Positions 1 through 10,189 of a DNA stretch of 64,000 nt are shown one piece after another. The position numbers and the translations under genes are program-made. The stretch's first letter is position 1; every line of letters begins with the position of its first letter. Source of the DNA: Paratinospora sagittata (lineage: Eukaryota; Streptophyta; Magnoliopsida; Ranunculales; Menispermaceae); the NCBI GenBank assembly GCA_035771175.1, contig CM069589.1:29468201-29532200 (forward strand), given 5' to 3'. The notes beneath the pieces were generated by a model, which had not been told where the DNA came from, ran no database searches, and was given only the letters and a program-made list of their open reading frames with translations.

Positions 1-1410
1 AAAGCTAAATAACACGATATTAGTGCAAACTAATAAATATCCTCGCCAAGTTATAATATATTCCGATGACAAATTGGATATCGTCCCAGGGATATTTACC
101 ACACTAACTACAGCGTTTTAACTCTAATTTTATCTAGACCACCAAAATCGAATAATTGAATGATTAAGACATAAATTAAACTAATTAATTAATAACTATC
201 AACGCAATGCAAATCAAATGGTAAATCAATTGGAGATTAAACTAGAGGTTCGATGTCACCTCACTTTCAACTATGTCTAGATAAGTGTACTATTATTAAA
301 TCAATTTTTTAGCTTATAAGTTGGAATTCCTAACGTTTCTAATTCTCTCTTTTGAAGCAGAACTAGAGCATATTATTCCAAACGCAACGGTAATTCATTA
401 AGAACTATGATTTCCATCTAATGACTTCAAAGGTTCTCGATCTCCTTTTGAGTCTCACAATAGCCTAGGTTATACTCTCCAGATTCCAACTCAAGGTGGG
501 TTCTTTTGGAGCATTTACCTCGAATCTGGGATCATTCGATCCTTGATCAGGAGATCGAAAGCTTTATGCACAAAAAAATATAAATAAACTAAAAGAATTC
601 ATTAATAATAATTTAAATAATAAAAGCTAAGACATAGTCTCGAGTTTGGATTAATCTACCTCTAGAAAGAGGTTTTAGTTCATAACAAAAGAAACAAAAT
701 CAATAACTAATGGTTCAAACATGAATCAGAACAAAGGAAAACAAACTAGAATTGGTGTAGAGATTTTCAATAATCTTCAATACTAATCTTCTTCTCCACT
801 TTTCTTCCATCCGTCAAACCTTTGTTCTCCTATATTTATTCCAATGTGTTCCTCTCGAAAAACCTTTCAGTTTGATATATAATATGCTCCCTTTTGTCGT
901 CCAAAATCCTAATTAGATAGTCCTCTAAAAAAACCATTCTGAGTTGCTAAAAAATGCAACTTTAAAACACTTAGCACCGCGGCTCTCCGAGCCCTCGTCT
1001 TTCGTCACATGTAGCGTCGTTTGAGCGCTAACCTTGTTGTTTTAGGACTTAGCCATTTTTTTGCTCCTTTTTGCTTTCCTTCTTGTGGACTTGGCCAATT
1101 TTCTTCCACTTCTTGACTTGGTTTCTTCCTGAATCATCTTCTTAGCTTCTCACATGTTACCTCCATCATTCATTCCCACTTCCAACACAACTAAACACTT
1201 ACAAAACAAATTAAAAACAAGTAATTAACACACTAAAAACGTAAATTGATCCAATATATAAATTAATAAACCTAAATAATGCATAAAAACCTATTTATTC
1301 CTAAAGTAACAAATCAATCAAAACTAACATAAACAAACTAAACTAATGTATAAATCATCCTAAAACTCCTACAATACACTCCTAAAACATGTCTAAATAT
1401 GTAGCTATCA
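1..1410 (-). mobile_element. Athila-class Ty3/gypsy LTR, cut by the window edge
   Basis: This is a long AT-rich LTR. On the plus strand it ends in TATCA at 1410; read on the minus strand it starts TGATAGCTACA, the same start as the plus-oriented solo LTR at 12271 (TGATAGTTGCA). The two are diverged reverse complements over their length, including a shared stretch near 960-1150 with GCACCGCGGC and GTGGACTTGGCCA. Athila LTR hallmarks are present, such as the phrase around TTTATCTAGACCACC near 130. Immediately right of 1410 the ORF2 of element H continues, so 1410 is an outer insertion boundary. Solo LTR versus full element to the left cannot be decided; the other target-site copy lies outside the window. 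Confidence 0.75.
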
Positions 1411-2228
1411 ACTTGGTTACTCAAGCATATGAGAAACTTCACAACTTGGAGAACAAGATGCCTTTCCTTGCCACAAGCATTATGGATCTTTCATACACTG
1501 TCACCACAACTGCAGATTGAGTGAAAGGAGTAGTAGGCTTTTTTGAAGACCTCTTCAAGGCAATGAACAGTAGGCTGCATTCTACTGTTTGGTATATTTC
1601 CTCAAGTATGAAACGTCTTAGACTGCTCTTTCATCTATTGGAAAAGAAAGATGTCAAAGTTCTACCAGCACCAAGAGCTCCAGCCTTCACACGTCCTCAA
1701 GGACCTAAGGAGTCTGACATACTCCTTAGGATATTAGAATGTGAAGAGGAAGAAGCATCTGACGAAGAGTCTTTGCATAGAATCAGAAAAAGAGTGTCTC
1801 TGCCCCCAGATCCCTCATCAGAGACTTTTCCAGATCCCAAACGCAAGCGACCAATTAGGCCAGAATTTAAAGATCACAGACTTTCTCCTAATTTTGCTCA
1901 AGGCCTTGTGGAGCAGAAAGATAAAGGCTTCAAACCTAGTCCACCTCTTGATCCATTCAAATTTGGTGTTTCCAAGCCTGCCCATGAAAAATTCATTGAA
2001 AAATCTAGGCAGACTGTTGAAATTAACAAAGTTGTCAGAAGCTTGAGAAAAAGCTCAAGTGGTTCCTCAAAGCCACGAGCGCATAGGAAATCCAAGGAAT
2101 CCGAACCCAGTTCTATTGGACCCAAGAAGGATGAGGAGGCCGAGAGAAAGAGGAAAGGGAAGGGTCCCAGTACGAGCTCAACCTACCCACTTTTTGATGT
2201 TTTCAAAAGGGGGAGAAGAGAAGAATGA
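1411..2228 (+). pseudogene. 3' part of copia ORF2 (accessory, non-pol protein) of element H
   Basis: This is the C-terminal ~270 codons of the same accessory protein seen complete on the minus strand at 5420-8329: both share blocks such as FKAMNSRLHSTVWYI and the Ser/Lys-rich, basic tail. The 5' part is missing because the LTR at 1-1410 is inserted here; an in-frame TGA at 1518-1520 breaks the remainder. The tail is rich in Lys, Ser and Pro with many charged runs, suggesting a disordered nucleic-acid-binding end. The final codons overlap a purine run at 2195-2225 that resembles the polypurine tract of SIRE-type elements. Function is unknown; such ORFs occur in plant copia elements between gag/pol and the 3' LTR. 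It is certainly a broken copy. Confidence 0.7.
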
Positions 2229-2501
2229 AGATATTGAGGCTAAGTTAGCTCAAGAGGGAAGCTACAAGTCAGCGGGAGTTCATTTGAGTTTCTATATAAT
2301 ATGTTGACTGCATGATCATCATGTTCTTGTATATTGTGATTGTACTTATCTTGTAATTTATATGTTGAAATCAAATATACTTGACATGCTTGCAGATATG
2401 CTTGACATACTTGCTACTCTAAATTCGTTATATATTTGAGTACATGAATATAATTATCTGCATGATCTATGAGTATTTGAAATCATAAAAAAAGAGGGGA
2501 T
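2229..2501 (+). other. 3' untranslated part and polypurine tract of element H
   Basis: Non-coding AT-rich sequence ends in a purine-rich run at about 2485-2500 (AAAAAAAGAGGGGA), directly followed by the LTR start TGTTATCTCAATG. The same arrangement is seen in mirror image at 5118-5140 in element M1, which supports a plus-strand primer (PPT) role. No gene is seen here. Confidence 0.65.
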
Positions 2502-2854
2502 TGTTATCTCAATGAACCCTATGATATGAATGTTTTGATGATTCCAAATATCTCCAATCTGTGTATCTAATGATTTTGTCAAGTGTTTCAGATTTATCAA
2601 GAATCAAGATCAAGGAACTATGCTCACAAGTCTATTGAACATCAATTAAAGTTCTGAGTCATTCAGTGTTTAGAATGTAAAGTCTATCGATCAATTTACT
2701 CTCAACAAGATTTAATCGTTTTCATATTTTGATCGTCACATTTCAAAGGTACATCATGATTTCTAAAGTATTTGATTTGATTAGAAAAACACCATGATTT
2801 TAATCATGTTTTATCGAGCTTTAATTGAAAAATCAAAAATAATTTTTATAGAGT

Positions 2855-3129
2855 CTTTTAGGATGCTAATGTTTTAGCAGTGCCCTCCTGGACTTGATGA
2901 GTCAGGACGCTAATTAAATATTAGGACGCTGAAGGTTGAATTGAACTGATTCATTAGGACGCTTACTTGTAAGTAGCGACCTCCCCTTTGTCAACCTTCG
3001 AAAGTGTTAGGACACTGGCTTAGTTTCAGCTCGCTGAAAATTCTCTTCGTCCGTAAATAATCTCTATTGTTAAGGACGCTGATAGTTCTAAGTTAAAAAA
3101 CTGTCAGGACGCTACTTGTGTAGGAGTGC
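2855..3129 (+). repeat. U3 stem-loop array, AGGACGCT type (H LTR)
   Basis: Repeated words AGGACGCT followed 10-20 nt later by partial complements (GTAGCG or AGTGCCCTC), e.g. 2925-2985. Units lie upstream of the LTR promoter. They are plus-oriented here; the same words appear as AGCGTCCT in minus-oriented LTRs. Confidence 0.7.
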
Positions 3130-3130
3130 T

Positions 3131-3212
3131 TGTTGAACCAATTATCCTCATGTCGCTTACGAGAATATGTCCCTAATACGAAAGATATTTTGATGATTAC
3201 AAACTACATTCT
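3131..3212 (+). mobile_element. Left piece of copia LTR P1
   Basis: Begins TGTTGAACCAATTATCC, matching in reverse complement the LTR ends at 46331 and 61630. About 82 bp remain before M1's LTR starts at 3213. The right piece is at about 11174-11899. The 5 bp before it (GTGCT) and after the right end (ACACC) can both derive from GCGCC by C-to-T/G-to-A changes, and GCGCC is the host sequence in sister LTRs (GAGCGCCCTC). This fits a decayed target-site duplication. Confidence 0.6.
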
Positions 3213-3403
3213 TGTTGGCCAAAACATGTCCAAGAGGGGGCGGGGGTTGAATTGGACACTTAAACAATTTAAAATTAATTACAATGGCAAAATTAAAGTG
3301 CAAAAATTAAACAAATATGCACAGTCGATTTATAGTGGTTCGGCTACTTGCCTACGTCCACTACCTAACCTCCTCAGTTAGGATTTTAACCTTGTCACTA
3401 AGG

Positions 3404-3626
3404 GATTCTCTTACGGGTAAGAATCAAACCGTTGCACCTTTTCTCAACTTACAGGTGTGTGAACAACCATTACACTGCTCAGCTTATAGGCATGAGACCA
3501 ACCTATCCCAACTTATGGGTATGGGACAAACCTAAGTTTTCTCAACTTACGGGTGTGAGAACTACCGTTTCTCAACTTACGAGTGTGAGAAGACCATTTC
3601 TCAACTTGCGGGTGTGAGAAGACCTA
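3404..3626 (-). repeat. Leader stem-loop array, constant-loop type (M1 3' LTR)
   Basis: Seven or eight units of ~25-30 bp. Each has a short stem around a loop close to ACTTACGGGTG. Examples are GATTCTC/AAGAATC around TTACGGGT (3404-3425), TCCCA/TGGGA around ACTTATGGGTA (3506-3526) and TTCTCA/TGAGAA around ACTTACGGGTG. Stems differ between neighbours while loops stay alike. Confidence 0.8.
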
Positions 3627-3934
3627 ACCTTGTTGAATGAACAACTCAGTAGTTTATCTATCCCTCAAATTACTCTTTTAGCAAGAATGATATAAGTTAA
3701 AATAGTGTTGAAAATTTGAGTGACAATAGTTCAAAATCTCAAATGAATTTTCAGATAAAGATAGATATTTAGCTCAGTATGAAAATCATTTGAATACGTA
3801 AAGTCTCAAAGAAAAACTCTTCGAAAAACAAAGTGACTTAAACATTTTCTTGACCAGATGAAAATTCGACGAACTTTCAAAAAGTGTTTTGGCTCAGAGA
3901 ATTTTTGGTGTCTTAACAGTTTGTTAAGTGCCTG

Positions 3935-3942
3935 TATATATA
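3935..3942 (-). promoter_or_regulatory. TATA box of M1 3' LTR
   Basis: TATATATA lies between the two stem-loop arrays; the same element is at 10972-10979 in the 5' LTR and at 50621-50628 in the P1-type LTR. Its position marks the U3/R boundary region. Confidence 0.55.
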
Positions 3943-4227
3943 GACTTGTAGAGATGAAGGTGTTCATTTGAGTTTGAATTTTAAATATGAACGTTTACTC
4001 ACAACAACTAGAATACATCACGAAAATGGCAACTGCACATTTCATGAAAATTCTGATTTTCTCCAGACGCACGAATAAGGAAAGTTTTAAAAGATGTGGT
4101 TCATGAATCAGAGAATATCTCTGAAAAATGCAGAAACTTGATTTTGTACGAAAAGTTGTTCTGAAAAGGTGGCTAAAAAGAATGTACATGTCAGAACAAT
4201 CATTTCTGTCATTTTGTTCCTTTGAGG

Positions 4228-4770
4228 GTGCTTACAGAGCATCAACGTCCTTCTGAACAATGGAGTGAGGGCGCTACTGAATCATAAGCATTCTGACTTT
4301 CTTTGACAATTAAACGGCTTAAAACACGAGAGAGCTACTTCGCAGTTAGCATTCTGCTTTGTTTTAAAATATTGAACACACGAGGGCGCTACTCAAGAGT
4401 TAGCATCCTAAAATTTTAAAAACTATTTGAAAACAATGTTGAGTACGCTGAAGGACAGTAAACATCCTGTGGGTTATTAAGTTGATTCTAAAGATGAGGG
4501 CGCTCCTACACAATTAGCGTCCTGATAGTTTATTCAACTTATAACTATCAGCGTCCTTAAATATAGAAATCAATTAAAAATAGAAAGAACTTCCAGTGAG
4601 CTGAAACTAAGTCAGCGTCCTGACATTCTCAAAGGTTGATAAAAGAAAGATTGCTACTTACAAGTAAGCGTCCTTATTAATCAGTTCAATTCAACCTTGA
4701 GCGTCTTAATATTTTATCAGCGTCCTGACTCATCATGTCTAGGAGGGCGCTGCTAAAATATTAGCGTCCT
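4228..4770 (-). repeat. U3 stem-loop array, AGCGTCCT/GAGGGCGCT type (M1 3' LTR)
   Basis: Repeated pairs GAGGGCGCTAC...GTTAGCATCCT or AGCGTCCTGA, with about ten half-sites over 540 bp. Pairs fold into stems of 7-9 bp with a small loop, and some words pair over longer distances (GATAGTT...AACTATC at 4520-4555). Confidence 0.75.
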
Positions 4771-5117
4771 GAAAGACTTTACAAAAGCGGTTTTTGATTT
4801 CTCGATTAAAGCTCGATAAAACATAATGTTTCCAGATTAAATCAAATACTATAGAAATCATAAGGTAAGATTAGAATGTTACAATCAAAATAATCAAACA
4901 AAAAAATCTTGCTGAAAGTAAGTTGACCGATAGACTTTACATTCTAAGTACTGGCATACTCAGAACTTTACTTGAGATGATCAATAGGCTTGTGACCACA
5001 GTTCCTTGATCTTGATTCTTGATGAATCTAAAACACTTGACAAGATCATTGGATAGACAGACTGGAGATATTTGGAATTATCAAAACATTCATATCATGG
5101 GGTTCATTGAAATAACA

Positions 5118-5419
5118 ATCTCCCCCTTTTTATGATTTCAAATACTCAGAAATCATGCAGATAATTATATTCATGTATTGAAACACAACAAATTTAGAAT
5201 GGTATCTGTAAACATGTCAGTTCTATCTGATTTCAATCATAAAAATTTATGAGATAAGTACAAGATAAGTTGCAAACAATACAGTATACAAACAAGAATG
5301 AATACAATAACTTAGATAGAACTCCCCCTTACATGTAGCTTCCCTTCTCTTGAGCTAACTTAGCCTTAATATCTTCATTCTCTTCTCCCCCTTTTGAAAG
5401 TAGCAAAAAAAGGGTAGGC
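5118..5419 (-). other. M1 polypurine tract and 3' untranslated DNA
   Basis: On the minus strand AAAAAGGGGGAGATTG runs straight into the LTR start, as required for plus-strand priming. A second purine run (CAAAAGGGGGAGAAGAG) lies at about 5383-5399 by the end of ORF2; paired PPT-like runs are also visible in element H. Beyond that, 5140-5330 holds nothing recognisable. A short alternative frame (5329-5541) extends past the ORF2 stop and may be the original C-terminus before a frameshift. Confidence 0.6.
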
Positions 5420-8329
5420 TTATCTCGTACTGGGACCCTTCCCTTTCCTTTTTCTTCCAGCCTCCTCATCCTTCTTGGATCCACTAGAACTAGGTTCAGA
5501 TTCCTTGGGTTTCCTTGGTGGTCGTGGCCTTGAAGAACCACTTGTGGTTTGGCTCACACTATTGATAGATTCATCAATTACAATACCCTTCCTAGATTTT
5601 TCAATGAATTTTTTGTGAGCATGCTTGGAAACACCAAATTTAAATGGATCAAGAGGTAGACTGGGTTTGAAGCCTTTAGTTTTCCATTTTGCAAGACCTT
5701 GACCAAAATCAAGAGAATGTGTATGACCTTTAAATTCTAGCCTGATTGGTTTCTTGTGTTTAGGATCCGAAAAGGTATCTGATGAGGGATCTGGGGGTGG
5801 AGACATTTTTCGACTGATTCTATGTAACGACTCTTCATCAGATTCTTTTTCATCTTCACATTCTAATATGCCATGAAGTCTGTTAGACTCTTTAGGTCCT
5901 TGAGGGCATGTGAAGGCGGGAGCTCGTGGTGCAGGTGGAACTTTGACACCCGTCTTCTTCAATAGTTGAAAGAGCATTACAAAACGTTTCATGCTAGAGG
6001 CAATATACCATACAGTAGAATGCAATCTACTGTTCATTGCCTTGAAGAGGTCTTCAATGAATCCTACTACGCCTTCTATTCGATCTGTAGCTGTGATGAC
6101 TGTATAAGACAGATCCATAATTGTTGTCGAAAGGAAAAGCATCTTGTTCTCCTCTAGTTGTGCTAGCCTTGCAGTGTCTAGATTCTCTTTTAGACTAGAG
6201 ATGGCCTGCAACAACGGATCAAGTGCTACCTTGCTCGTTACTTGATCCAAGATAGCATCCAAAACTTATTACAGAGTGTTAGAAATGGACTTATTTTCAG
6301 AGGATTCAGCCATTTTACCTCTTAAGCTCTGAATTTCTTCAAGAATCTTTTTCAAAACTTCTTCAGTTAAGCCACTTTCTGCACTACTTGGTGTAGCTGG
6401 CATTGTGTGACTTTGAGGAACTTGAGGTTTGCCTTGAGATTGTCGAGGAGCTACTAATCTCGGGGGAACACTGGCAACAAAGATTTTAATGAATGTCTTA
6501 ATCTGTTGCATGTTCTCTTGAATGTTCTTTATAAAATCATCATTTGATGATGAAGTGGAGTTCGATGATGGCAAGGACTGCATGACACTTAATTGTGTGT
6601 CCATTTGCTGTGTTATTTCCTCGAGCAATGCAGTTGCCTTAATCATGTGAGAGTTGAATTTTTTTTTCTCATGATTCTCATCTCTCTCTTAAGATTTCAG
6701 AGATTCTCGGATCTTTGACAATGTCTCATTTTTCAGCTAAACTTGATTATGTTCTAAACGAGTCATTAGCTGAGACATGACAAAACTTTGATCTTTTCTC
6801 ACTCTTCTCAGAAAATTTTCCTTTCTGAAGAATTCATCATTTGGCCTACTTGTAAATGGATAGGAAGGCTACTCTTGATCAGATGAGCTTTCCCCATGAA
6901 CAATTTCCATTTCATCTTCTGCTGGAGATTCAATACCGGCCTCATGAAAATCTTCAATATGATCTTCTTCATCAACTTTGTCATTCATGTCATCTCCTTG
7001 ATAGGGTATGATAGCCAGATCATAGCCCTCTGTATTTGGACATTGTTCACCATCAGACTTAGACCTTATCGAGTCTTGAGAGTCCATTGATACAGGACTA
7101 TAAAATGGAGATGGTGGTTCGGAGATGGTTTTATCTGAGTCTTCACCGACTCTTTCTCTGGTGAGATCTTCCAAGATTGCATCAATAGTTTCTGACTCCT
7201 ACAGATGTTCTTTAACAATGGCCTGAGCAATCTGGATGACCTCTTCCATCAGATGTTCTTCAGCATAAACAGCTTGCTCTGCATGTTCAATTTCCACATC
7301 ATCAATTGAAACATGCTCAATGTTAGCTGTAGGGGCAACTTCCTCTTGCACAACCTGTTCTTCTTGAGCAGTCGAAGCTTGGGCACCCTCTCTTTCCATT
7401 GTAGAGACATCTTCTCCTCTTATTTCATCTTTTCCACTGAATTCTCCCTCAAGTGGAACTTTTGACATTGGAAGCCATTTGTCCAATGCAGGGACATAAG
7501 TGTATCTCATCAATTTCACAGTGGTTTGACCAATGCAGTTGTATATGCTGGTCTCCTTGAAGCTTTCTCCACTGAAATTGATACTACATCTCTCGAACAG
7601 AGTGGTGGGCTACATACCAAGTGGCAGACCTCCTTCTCTACTAACCACTGAATTCATTACATGCATGAGAATGTGGGCGAGATTCACTTTCTTTTTTTCC
7701 AGAATGCACCAGATTAAGAATAAGTTTAATTCAGTCACACTACCCCTGTTGCCGGTTTTAGGCTGAATGATGTGGGTAACGATGTTGTGGATTATTCTGG
7801 GAATAAGTTCAAAGGACTGATTTGTGAGTTTCTTATCAACACTCGAGTGATCATTTTTCTTTGAAATAAGATTAAGAGCAGAAAGGTTGTTATAGCCTGG
7901 ATACTAGACTTTATTTTTGGTGAATGAAAGTATGTGAGCACTTTTATCACTTCGCAAGGAAAATGCTTCAGAAAAGAATCTGGGAGAAATCTCAACAGAT
8001 TTTTCCTTTACCATAGATTGTTTTGTGAATTTAGAGTCGGGATTATCGACCAAATTCAAATAGAATTGGTTGACAAGACTGGGGTACCATTTAGAATTGA
8101 GGGTACGTAAATTTATCCAGCCTTGGAATTCAAATAGAGAGAAAATGTCCAAGTGAGATTGAATGAAGAAATCGAAATCAACATAACATCTATCAATTAC
8201 AGCTCGGTTAATGAGCTTCTCGGCTTTATCTCCCTGTCTTCTCATCTAAGAAGTAGAGGGTGGGTGAGATGGTCCAGATGCGGTCTTAATATGAGGTGTG
8301 GGTACAGATGGTGTGGGTTTCTCAGCCAT
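5420..8329 (-). pseudogene. M1 ORF2, ~970-codon accessory protein with a plant-transposon-like domain
   Basis: One reading frame runs from the likely start ATG at 8329 (MAEKPTPSV) to a stop at 5420, interrupted by about nine stop codons (e.g. 8246, 7904, 7199, 6869, 6269) with no clear frameshift. The N-terminal part contains the block GWINLRTLNSKWYPSLVNQF, which resembles the 'putative plant transposon protein' domain found in many plant LTR elements (family assignment from memory, not searched). The middle is very acidic (7520-6870). The next part has heptad-like helices and S/T-rich linkers (6646-6269), and the C-terminus is basic, Ser/Lys-rich. I infer a structural or chromatin/RNA-associated protein. 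The enzyme motifs of pol (DSG, YVDD, DDE) are absent. A related fragment is at 1411-2228. Confidence 0.65.
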
Positions 8330-8997
8330 TTCGGCCAAAGTTGGTTCAGTTCTTGGTCTCACATTCCTATTCTCGAGGAAACAAGGCAAAATAGGAATCA
8401 AAGGATTCAAAAATGAGCAGAGATCAAGATTTACCAAAGGTTAAAGATGAAGATTCAACAATAAATCCTGAAAAGATTCTTAGTAGCTTTTCGTCGAAGT
8501 GTCGGCATCAAAAGGTAAAGTGACTTCTAGGTCATTGAATGGTTGTTTTTATGATGCTAAAGCGATAAGCTCACTCCTGACACTGACACACACTCACACG
8601 TGTCGCAACCGGGTAGCTAAAGGCGGTGAAGTTCATCAAGCGTCTGTAATCGAGTAGCGTCCTTTTTATGACGAGGGGTTTTGGAATAACTAATGGCATC
8701 GGGCACATTAGCGTCCTTAAACACTGTCAGCATCTTCATTGATACTTAAACTCTTATATTTAGCATTTTTGACCAATATAAACTCAAGTATCGTATGGTT
8801 GAATAAATAATATCGCAAATTATATTTCATCAACCAACTGACGATAATTTAATCATGAGCGAAAATATTTAAACATTCTAAGCAACGCATCATTAAAGAT
8901 AATCATTAATTTCAGATAGGCACTTATGAATATATTCTAGCAATGATAGTAGAAAAGAAAGTGATTTTTATACCTTCGCATATTTTTGACCTTTACC
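8330..8997. other. Spacer between M1 gag and ORF2
   Basis: About 670 bp without a convincing coding region. It carries a few isolated AGCGTCCT half-sites (8650-8730), which otherwise occur only inside the LTRs. It also has an AT-rich stretch (8740-8990) that reappears at 61632-61880 downstream of the related gag, so the two elements share this internal layout. Confidence 0.55.
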
Positions 8998-10132
8998 TCA
9001 AGGTACAACAAAGTCCTCGACTTGAGCACTCTGTTTCTTTTTGAAGCAGCTGAGATAATTTGTTATTTTCATTCTCCAAGCTGACTTCTTTCTCGACATT
9101 CTATTAGGAGATCTTTCATTGAGCGTCCTGGACGTGTTTGCTAAGGATTTTTGACTTATTGTATAAATTTCATCACCAACTTCACTTTCGTTCCTGGCTG
9201 GTGCATTTGCAAGCATGTCTTCTCTCTCATATGAGGTTTCTAATCCACTCAAAATATAATCAATTTCTTGAAAAATGATCTCAAATGGATTTGAAAACTC
9301 GTTTAGAAGATTTACTTTATATCTCCAGTCCTCAGGAAAACTGTTAAAAAAATTGTATTAAAGTAGAGTGAGAGATGGTTTTTCCAAAGTATTCAAGTTC
9401 ATTTACAAGACGTATAAAACGTTGCAGGTTATCATGAATTGACTCACTTTCTAAAACTCTAAAGTGAACGAGTGGCTCTTCTAGTGTTCTAACTGGGTCC
9501 GTAGTCTCATCCCTTTCTTCTACGGTTTGCAAGAGATCACAAAACTCTTTTAAACTCGATTCTCATGTTTCAATAGATTCAGCTAACCTAGTTAGCTTAT
9601 CATTCCATTTCTTTGGAAGCTTATCACAAAAATACACTAGAGATATCTCTGCAGGTATTTCCTGATTCAATTCTTGCATTCCATCAAGAATAAATTGATA
9701 TCTGTTGCATGTCGTATCGAGAGATTCATTCTTCGATATCTCAAAGGCATCAAATAGTCTATCAGACTCTTTGAGCTTTTTATCTCAAATGTTAATCTTT
9801 TCACAATGAATTGATTTGAGTGTTTCCCAAATCTCCTTGGCACTCTCAAAATGATCTACCCTTTCTACGTCTTCCTCGGGTAGAGAATAGTACAAGGCAT
9901 AGAGAACTTGAGCGTTAAGTTTACCATTTAGTCTTTCCTTATCTTTCCATAGCTCAATAGGCTTGTTGGGCATGGTGTAGCAATTTACAAGCATTTCCCA
10001 AATGCTGATATCCTTAGATCATAGAAAAGATTTCATCCTTATCATCCAATCTTCAAACTAATCTCTATTGAACAGAGGTGGTCAATCTAAAGGTTGACCT
10101 ACTTCTATAACAGGACCTCTGGTCATTGCCAT
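8998..10132 (-). pseudogene. gag: M1 gag (UBN2-like copia Gag, decayed)
   Basis: Starts at ATG 10132 (MAMTRGPVIEVGQPLD), 38 nt inside the PBS. It parallels the better-preserved Gag at 61883-63006, with the same blocks ALYYSLPEE and LVNELEYFGKT. Several stops near the N-terminus (VGQPLD*, NRD*, FED*) and frameshifts near 9340-9250 destroy it. Family knowledge: copia Gag assembles the cytoplasmic virus-like particle. No CCHC zinc knuckle is visible at the C-terminus in either copy, unlike the Gag at 49603-50046, so RNA binding may be weak or may rely on the basic tail. Confidence 0.7.
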
Positions 10133-10170
10133 TGATATCAAAGAAATTGTGAAGTTTCTTTGAAGAGAAA

Positions 10171-10189
10171 CATTGCTCTGACACCAATT
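10171..10189 (-). promoter_or_regulatory. Primer-binding site of M1 (initiator tRNA-Met type)
   Basis: Minus strand ATTGGTGTCAGAGCAATGT sits directly after the LTR end CCAACA. It matches the usual plant iMet PBS (TGGTATCAGAGC) except for one base. Confidence 0.8.

Larger units (their letters stand above)
3213..5117 (-). mobile_element. M1 3' LTR (1905 bp)
   Basis: Plus-strand ends are TGTTGGCC...AATAACA. The minus-strand reading starts TGTTATTTCAATGAACCC and ends in the conserved copia end (GTCCAATT...GGCCAACA). Order in transcription sense: U3 with the AGGACGCT array (4770-4228), TATA box TATATATA (3942-3935), then the leader stem-loop array (3626-3404) and a short conserved segment with AACCACTATAAAT. 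The internal side at 5118 abuts a polypurine tract. Confidence 0.8.

Noticed and set aside
2855..3129. MicroRNA precursor
   Set aside because: Stems of the AGGACGCT units are too short and repeated; a miRNA would need a single ~21-nt duplex with a defined star strand.
3213..3240. G-quadruplex at LTR ends (G-run after TCCAAGA)
   Set aside because: A single G-run of 5-9 bases; four runs needed for an intramolecular quadruplex are not present.
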